64,000 nt of DNA from Seohaeicola saemankumensis (GTDB taxonomy: Bacteria > Pseudomonadota > Alphaproteobacteria > Rhodobacterales > Rhodobacteraceae): contig NZ_JBHTKR010000003.1 of the NCBI RefSeq assembly GCF_042678485.1, positions 512,915 through 576,914 on the forward strand. Reading direction: 5' to 3'. The notes under the pieces were generated by a model. It was not told the origin of the DNA. It made no database searches and was given only the letters and a program-made list of their open reading frames with translations. Both the position numbers and the translations under genes were made by a program. Of this stretch, positions 59,627 through 64,000 are shown one piece after another. Every line of letters begins with the position of its first letter. Within the stretch, counting starts at the first letter, position 1.

Positions 59627-62245
59627 TTACGCGGACAGGGCCGAGCCTGCCCGCGCAAGCCCTGCTCGCGTTGCGTCGAGAAGGGTGGAAATCTCGGCAT
59701 GCAGCCGCTTCAGTTCCGCCCTGTCTGCGTTCTGTGATGCTTTTTCGGCCCTCGCGACAAGCGCGGACAAGCGCGCCAGCCCGACCACGGCGGTTGAGCC
59801 GGTCACGCTGTGCACACAGTCTGCAATCGCCTCAAGCGGGATATCGTCATCAAGCATGATCGGCAGCATACCCTCGAGATCGTCAAGGGCCTGGAACATG
59901 AAACGCAGCGCGCTCGGGCGGTCCAACATATCGCCCAGTTGTGCAAGTGCCGTTCCAAGCTCGGGGTCAAAGGGCCCCTCGTCTGCGGTCTCAATGGGAT
60001 CGTCGGAAAGCCGCATGTCCCAAACTGCCCCGATGGCATCAGCCAGTTCGACCGTATTCACGGGCTTGGTCAACACGTCATCCATCCCGTTTGCCTTCAA
60101 GTCTTTCAGACGTTCCTCATCACTGAAAGCGGTCACACCGATGATCACGGCCCCAGAGGACACCCCCCCTGACCGAATGAGCATGGTCGCTTCGCGGCCC
60201 TCCATCACGGGCATGCTGACATCCATCAGGATCACGTCAAATGCCTGGGCCGAAGCAAGGGCGACAGCCTCCAATCCATTGGATGCCTGTACGGCGCGAT
60301 GGCCCATCTTCTGGACCATCTTGCACATCAGGACGACGTTTACGGCATTGTCATCGACAACCAGCACATCAAGGGGGCAAGAGTCTGCCAACACCTTGGG
60401 ATCGGTCGGCGATGCTTGCAGATGTGTGGGCAGGGTATCGCCACCCTCGGATGCGGAGGGCAGCGTGATGTCGAAGCTGAAGGTACTGCCCTGGCCCAAT
60501 GCGCTTTGCAATTCCAGCACGCCGCCCATGCGCGCGACGGCAAGCCGCACGATGGCCAGACCAAGCCCTGTCCCTGTCTCACGCCCCCTGGCCACGGCGT
60601 CCACCGTTTCGAACTCGGCGAAAATGCGGCTCTGATCGGCGGGCGCAATGCCGATGCCGGTATCAGCGACCTCGACGCGCAAACCCAACGTATCCTGCGC
60701 GACAGGCTGGAACGTCAGCGAAATCGCAACACGCCCGTGATCGGTGAACTTCACGGCATTACCGGCAAGATTGTAAAGCGCACGGGAAAAGGCATTCGCA
60801 AGGCCACGGCAGACCTGGTCACTGCCCTGCCCCCGGATATCCAGATCCAGGGCAATGCCGCGCGCCACGGCCATGGGCCGCAGCTCGCGCAGGATATCGG
60901 CCGCCACATCGGCGGGCTTGAACGGAACCTCGCCCAGCTGGCTTTCACCCAGGCGCGTGATTTCGAGAACGTCGTTGACTTGCTGCAGGGCGCGATCGCT
61001 GCAATCTCGTGCGGTTTGCAGCAGGGCGCGCGCCTCGTCGTCCAAGCTGCTGTCCTCGATCAGGTCAAGCGATGCGATCACACCATGAAGCGGTGTACGC
61101 ATTTCGTGACTCATCGTCGCCAGGAACATGGCCTTTGCTGCGGCATGGCGCTGCGCCTCATCGCGGGCCTCCAGCAGCCTGTCTTCCGCCGCAACCATTT
61201 CCGAGATATCGCGGATGAACCCGATGATGATGGGCCGACCATGAAGATCGGCATCCCCGACGACGGAAACCTCTGCCTTGAATGGCGTGCCGTCCATGCG
61301 CTTGGCGTCCATCCGCATCGGCCCCGCACCCGCCATCAGGCGTTGCCCGACGCTGGTCCCCGCGATCCGGCCCTGGGGGTCATGAAGCCCCTCAACGACC
61401 ATCACCTCATCCAGTTGCCGCCCCACAAGCTGATCTTGGGGCACACCGAAAACGCTGGACGCGGCAGGGTTGGCCAGTTGGATGGTCCCTTTCATGTCGG
61501 TGATCACGATGGCGCCGAGAGAGACATCAAACACCTTTGACACCGTATCCAGGGCCCGCTGCATTCGCACGGTCCTGTCTTCCAGTTCTCGCCACAGACT
61601 GAGGGCCAACCAGGCCGAAACGATCATCAGGACCAGCAGCACAAGGCTTTGGATCCAGAATTGCCTGAGAAGCGACTGCTCCATCTGGCGCACGCGTTCG
61701 GATTGCGCGACGTAGAACTGAAGGGCCAGCGTGGTGATATCGCGCACCAGTGGTCCCGCGTCCTTCACGCTTTCCCCAAAGCGCAAAAGCCGATCCCTGT
61801 CCCCTTCGGTAATCGCGGCGATCTCTGTTGCCATCGCATCGCGTGTCGCGCCCAGCACGGACAGCCGTTCCGTCAACCTGTCGGACAGTGCCTCGCGTCG
61901 CAGTGCGGAAATCACGGTCTCGACCCGGCTGTAGAAGATATCGAAGCGCAGGTTCACCGCCGAAAGCCCAGCGGTTTCGTAGGTCAGCAGATCAGGATAG
62001 ATGTCCGACAACAGAACCCGGTCGATGGCTAGCGCAAGTGCCTTGTGATCAACGTCAAGCTGCGAGATCAACCAGCCGGCATTGTCCGACTGAGACGCCC
62101 GGACAGCGTCGATCCTGTCGCGAAACGATTGCGCGCTGTAGACCATTGCGACGCAGGAAAGTACCAGCAAAGCGAGCAATGAAAAGGCCGTCAACCGGCG
62201 GGAATTGCCCTGCCCCAGGACGCGGCTGCCTATGAAGGCGAACAA
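59627..62245 (-). CDS. Hybrid sensor histidine kinase with PAS, receiver and Hpt domains
   Basis: An 872-residue membrane kinase. Order: TM1 (about 19-37), a ~165-residue periplasmic sensor region, TM2 (about 202-222), PAS (about 235-350), HisKA with SHEMRTPLHG, HATPase with NLAGNAVKF, DTGIGIA and GTGLGLAI, receiver with VVDDN and MDVSMP, and C-terminal Hpt with HSVTGST. This supports a His-Asp-His relay, likely to the NarL-type regulator at 63014. The start is TTG at 62245, 4 bases after the preceding stop; AAGGATG inside the previous gene serves as ribosome site. Confidence 0.9.
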   Translation of the reverse strand: MFAFIGSRVLGQGNSRRLTAFSLLALLVLSCVAMVYSAQSFRDRIDAVRASQSDNAGWLISQLDVDHKALALAIDRVLLSDIYPDLLTYETAGLSAVNLRFDIFYSRVETVISALRREALSDRLTERLSVLGATRDAMATEIAAITEGDRDRLLRFGESVKDAGPLVRDITTLALQFYVAQSERVRQMEQSLLRQFWIQSLVLLVLMIVSAWLALSLWRELEDRTVRMQRALDTVSKVFDVSLGAIVITDMKGTIQLANPAASSVFGVPQDQLVGRQLDEVMVVEGLHDPQGRIAGTSVGQRLMAGAGPMRMDAKRMDGTPFKAEVSVVGDADLHGRPIIIGFIRDISEMVAAEDRLLEARDEAQRHAAAKAMFLATMSHEMRTPLHGVIASLDLIEDSSLDDEARALLQTARDCSDRALQQVNDVLEITRLGESQLGEVPFKPADVAADILRELRPMAVARGIALDLDIRGQGSDQVCRGLANAFSRALYNLAGNAVKFTDHGRVAISLTFQPVAQDTLGLRVEVADTGIGIAPADQSRIFAEFETVDAVARGRETGTGLGLAIVRLAVARMGGVLELQSALGQGSTFSFDITLPSASEGGDTLPTHLQASPTDPKVLADSCPLDVLVVDDNAVNVVLMCKMVQKMGHRAVQASNGLEAVALASAQAFDVILMDVSMPVMEGREATMLIRSGGVSSGAVIIGVTAFSDEERLKDLKANGMDDVLTKPVNTVELADAIGAVWDMRLSDDPIETADEGPFDPELGTALAQLGDMLDRPSALRFMFQALDDLEGMLPIMLDDDIPLEAIADCVHSVTGSTAVVGLARLSALVARAEKASQNADRAELKRLHAEISTLLDATRAGLARAGSALSA

Positions 62246-62249
62246 CGGA

Positions 62250-62744
62250 TCATCCTTGCAGAACCCTGATCTGGGTAAGCTGCCAGATCGAGAAGGAATA
62301 GACCTCCTCGCTCTGGTAGCGGCTGTCTGAATCGAAAGGGAACATCAACCACAGCGGCCCCTTCTCGCGGATACCGAAGGGCTTACCATCGATCCGGTTC
62401 GCTATGATCGGCGCGGCAGGTTCGACTATGGAACGGGGCATTTCAACCTTGTAGTCGTTGATTGCCGTCATCACCAGCCGTCCGTCAGCTGCACCTGCCG
62501 CATCAAGCACCGAGGCCAGTGTCGGCCCCGAATACATGGCAACGGTATCCGTCCAGATCGTCGAGGTCGCAAACTCGACCTGTGGCAGCGCCATCAGATC
62601 CGCATCGCTGAAGTGATGCAGGGTTGATCCATCGCCAGCAGGATCAATGGCCAGCAACGCATCGGTATTGGCCCAGCCAAGGTTGCCGCAAACTGAAAAA
62701 ACACTGGCAGCACCAGCAAGACGCATCAAATCCCGGCGTAACAT
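62250..62744 (-). CDS. Small exported sulfite-oxidase-fold (Oxidored_molyb-like) protein without the Moco cysteine
   Basis: A 164-residue protein with an N-terminal export signal, LRRDLMRLAGAASVF, that resembles a twin-arginine signal; the likely cleavage is near GWA (about 25). The mature part follows the short sulfite oxidase/YedY fold: YSGPTLASVLDAAG (about 71-84), ANRIDGKPFG and the end WQLTQIRVLQ. It contains no cysteine after the signal, so the residue that binds molybdopterin in SUOX enzymes is missing, and the chain is much shorter. A ligand-binding or accessory sensing role for the adjacent kinase is inferred. Confidence 0.75.
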   Translation of the reverse strand: MLRRDLMRLAGAASVFSVCGNLGWANTDALLAIDPAGDGSTLHHFSDADLMALPQVEFATSTIWTDTVAMYSGPTLASVLDAAGAADGRLVMTAINDYKVEMPRSIVEPAAPIIANRIDGKPFGIREKGPLWLMFPFDSDSRYQSEEVYSFSIWQLTQIRVLQG

Positions 62745-63013
62745 GACAAACCAATTCCTTCTTATTCAGTCAAACAGGTATCGCCGCACTTTACGTCCGG
62801 CAATAGTATCATAGGATAATGCCAACTATAAAAGGTTGCGGACAGTTTACACCTATAGCGGTATTGATAATATTTCCATCATTGCGGCGCAGTCTGCCGG
62901 CAAGATTATAGTACAAATTTGACGACTTTGCTCCGGTGGTTCGCTCGACACTACCAAGGATGGCGCTGGTCGGCGGTTTGCGGGAAAAGCAAAACACAAG
63001 CGGAAAGAACGCC

Positions 63014-63664
63014 ATGGCGACCACACCCCATCAACAGCAGGTCGCGCGCGTGACCAGGGTCTTGCTGGCCGATGATCACAGGCTGATCGGAGAAGCCGTT
63101 GCAACTTTGCTTTCAAACACCGGCAGGTTCTATGTCGAGACAGCAGAAACCTTCGGTGAAACGATCGAGTGTCTCCAGAATTCGGAAACCTTCGACATCG
63201 TGATGCTGGATCTCAAGATGCCCGGTCTGGTCGGGATGGACTGCGTACGCAGGGTGGTCGAGGATGCTGGCAAGGGACAGGTCGTGCTGTTCTCTGCGAC
63301 GGCTGATCGTCACAGCCTGAACCGCGCCATCGAGATGGGTGTCCGCGGCCTTATCCCGAAGACAATGCCCCTGCAGTCGCTAGTCAGCGTTCTGGAATTG
63401 ATCGGGTCGGGGCAGATGTTCGTGCCCACAAACGCGCTGAAGGACAAGCAAAGCGCGGGCGAACGGGAAGAGCTGAACGATGTGGAGCTTTACGTGCTGC
63501 GCCTGACGGCAAGCGGGCTGACCAACAAGTACATCGCCAATGACCTGGATCAGAACGAAACCACGGTAAAAATGTACATGCGTTCGATCTGCAAGAAATT
63601 GGGCGCCCGCAACAGGGCCCATGCCGCCGTGATCGGCCGGGACATGGCACTCATCGATACCTAG
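63014..63664 (+). CDS. NarL/LuxR-type response regulator
   Basis: A 216-residue response regulator. The receiver domain (about 14-130) has the acidic ADD pocket (19-21), the phosphoacceptor Asp66 in MLDLKMPG and Lys in GLIPKTMP. The LuxR HTH (about 150-210) has LTASGLTNKYIANDLDQNE and TTVKMYMRSICKKLG. The ATG at 63014 follows GCGGAAAGAACGCC; homology begins there. It is read away from the kinase and sulfite-oxidase-fold genes across a 269-base region and is their likely output protein. Confidence 0.9.
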   Translation: MATTPHQQQVARVTRVLLADDHRLIGEAVATLLSNTGRFYVETAETFGETIECLQNSETFDIVMLDLKMPGLVGMDCVRRVVEDAGKGQVVLFSATADRHSLNRAIEMGVRGLIPKTMPLQSLVSVLELIGSGQMFVPTNALKDKQSAGEREELNDVELYVLRLTASGLTNKYIANDLDQNETTVKMYMRSICKKLGARNRAHAAVIGRDMALIDT

Positions 63665-63856
63665 GCGCGCGGCCTCGTCATCTTTGGCGGTGATACGAAG
63701 CCCCCAGCAGAGCAACAGATAGGCCGAGCAAGGTAGCATTCCGAAGGTTCATGCAACGGGGCGTTTCCCATTTCGTGTGGGACATTCCGTTGCTGCCACA
63801 GGCCTTTTCGCGTTTGGCCGCCACCGCGTTGCTTCCAGGCTTATGCCACAAATGCG

Positions 63857-63880
63857 AACAGCCACCCGAGGGTGGCCGTT
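63857..63880 (-). terminator. Hairpin downstream of tRNA-fMet
   Basis: Minus strand AACGGCCACC - CTCG - GGTGGCTGTT, a 10-bp stem with one G-U pair, 25 bases after the tRNA 3' end, followed by a partly T-rich tail (CGCATTTG). Confidence 0.5.
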
Positions 63881-63904
63881 ATCGCATTGTATTTATTGTA
63901 TTTT

Positions 63905-63981
<77 letters not shown>

Positions 63982-64000
63982 GTATTGATTGTGATCGTTT

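Overview
The window looks like chromosomal DNA of an alphaproteobacterium of the order Rhodobacterales (Roseobacter/Rhodobacteraceae type). Evidence: GC-rich coding sequence, a DUF2794 gene, TRAP and ABC uptake systems beside catabolic operons, reductive pyrimidine degradation under a RutR-type regulator, and an initiator tRNA with an A29:U41 pair. Genes are dense and often overlap by 4 bases (ATGA/GTGA). I see no phage genes, transposase or CRISPR array. Most of the DNA is accessory catabolism plus a few core genes.

Layout. 1-3.6 kb: DUF2794 gene, 3-hydroxyacyl-CoA dehydrogenase, NlpC/P60 hydrolase and M17 aminopeptidase. 3.7-6.3 kb: an unknown gene, then beta-carbonic anhydrase, SbtA bicarbonate permease and an SbtB-like PII protein, ending at a bidirectional terminator shared with asd. 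7.5-9.9 kb: MFS transporter and a TPR-methyltransferase. 9.9-18.5 kb: a seven-gene minus-strand operon (M20 hydrolase, peptide-type ABC transporter, aldehyde dehydrogenase, SDR) read away from a PAS-LuxR regulator, with a near-perfect 20-bp palindrome between them. 19.1-22.7 kb: gph, rpe, fba and fbp, a Calvin-like sugar phosphate block without RuBisCO or phosphoribulokinase in view.

22.9-39.2 kb: mostly plus-strand CoA-thioester catabolism. An SDR, a CoA ligase and an IclR regulator come first. A second ligase follows, then a pair of overlapping acyl-CoA dehydrogenases (probably a heteromer), MaoC hydratase, SDRs, thiolase, FMN enzyme, histidine phosphatase, APH-type kinase, hotdog thioesterase and a CurA-like reductase. 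40.4-48.4 kb: a minus-strand operon of maleylacetoacetate isomerase-like GST, TRAP transporter, crotonase, MarR, feruloyl-CoA synthase-like ligase and amidohydrolase, probably for hydroxycinnamate-like plant aromatics. Its promoter carries an inverted repeat, and a 14-codon leader ORF is coupled to the first gene.

48.6-59.5 kb: a pyrimidine catabolism locus. One minus-strand operon holds ureidopropionase/carbamoylase, dihydropyrimidinase and an ABC transporter with an NMT1/THI5-like binding protein. A divergent RutR-type regulator follows, then preT-preA. Palindromes close to the known RutR operator lie in front of both catabolic operons. 59.6-63.7 kb: a hybrid histidine kinase with Hpt domain, a small exported cysteine-less sulfite-oxidase-fold protein and a NarL-type response regulator. 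The window ends with tRNA-fMet.

A dispersed element (consensus TATTT-N5-A[AC]GA[AT]GAA[AG], often next to a GC hairpin) occurs at six intergenic places, five of them just after stop codons in the sense direction.
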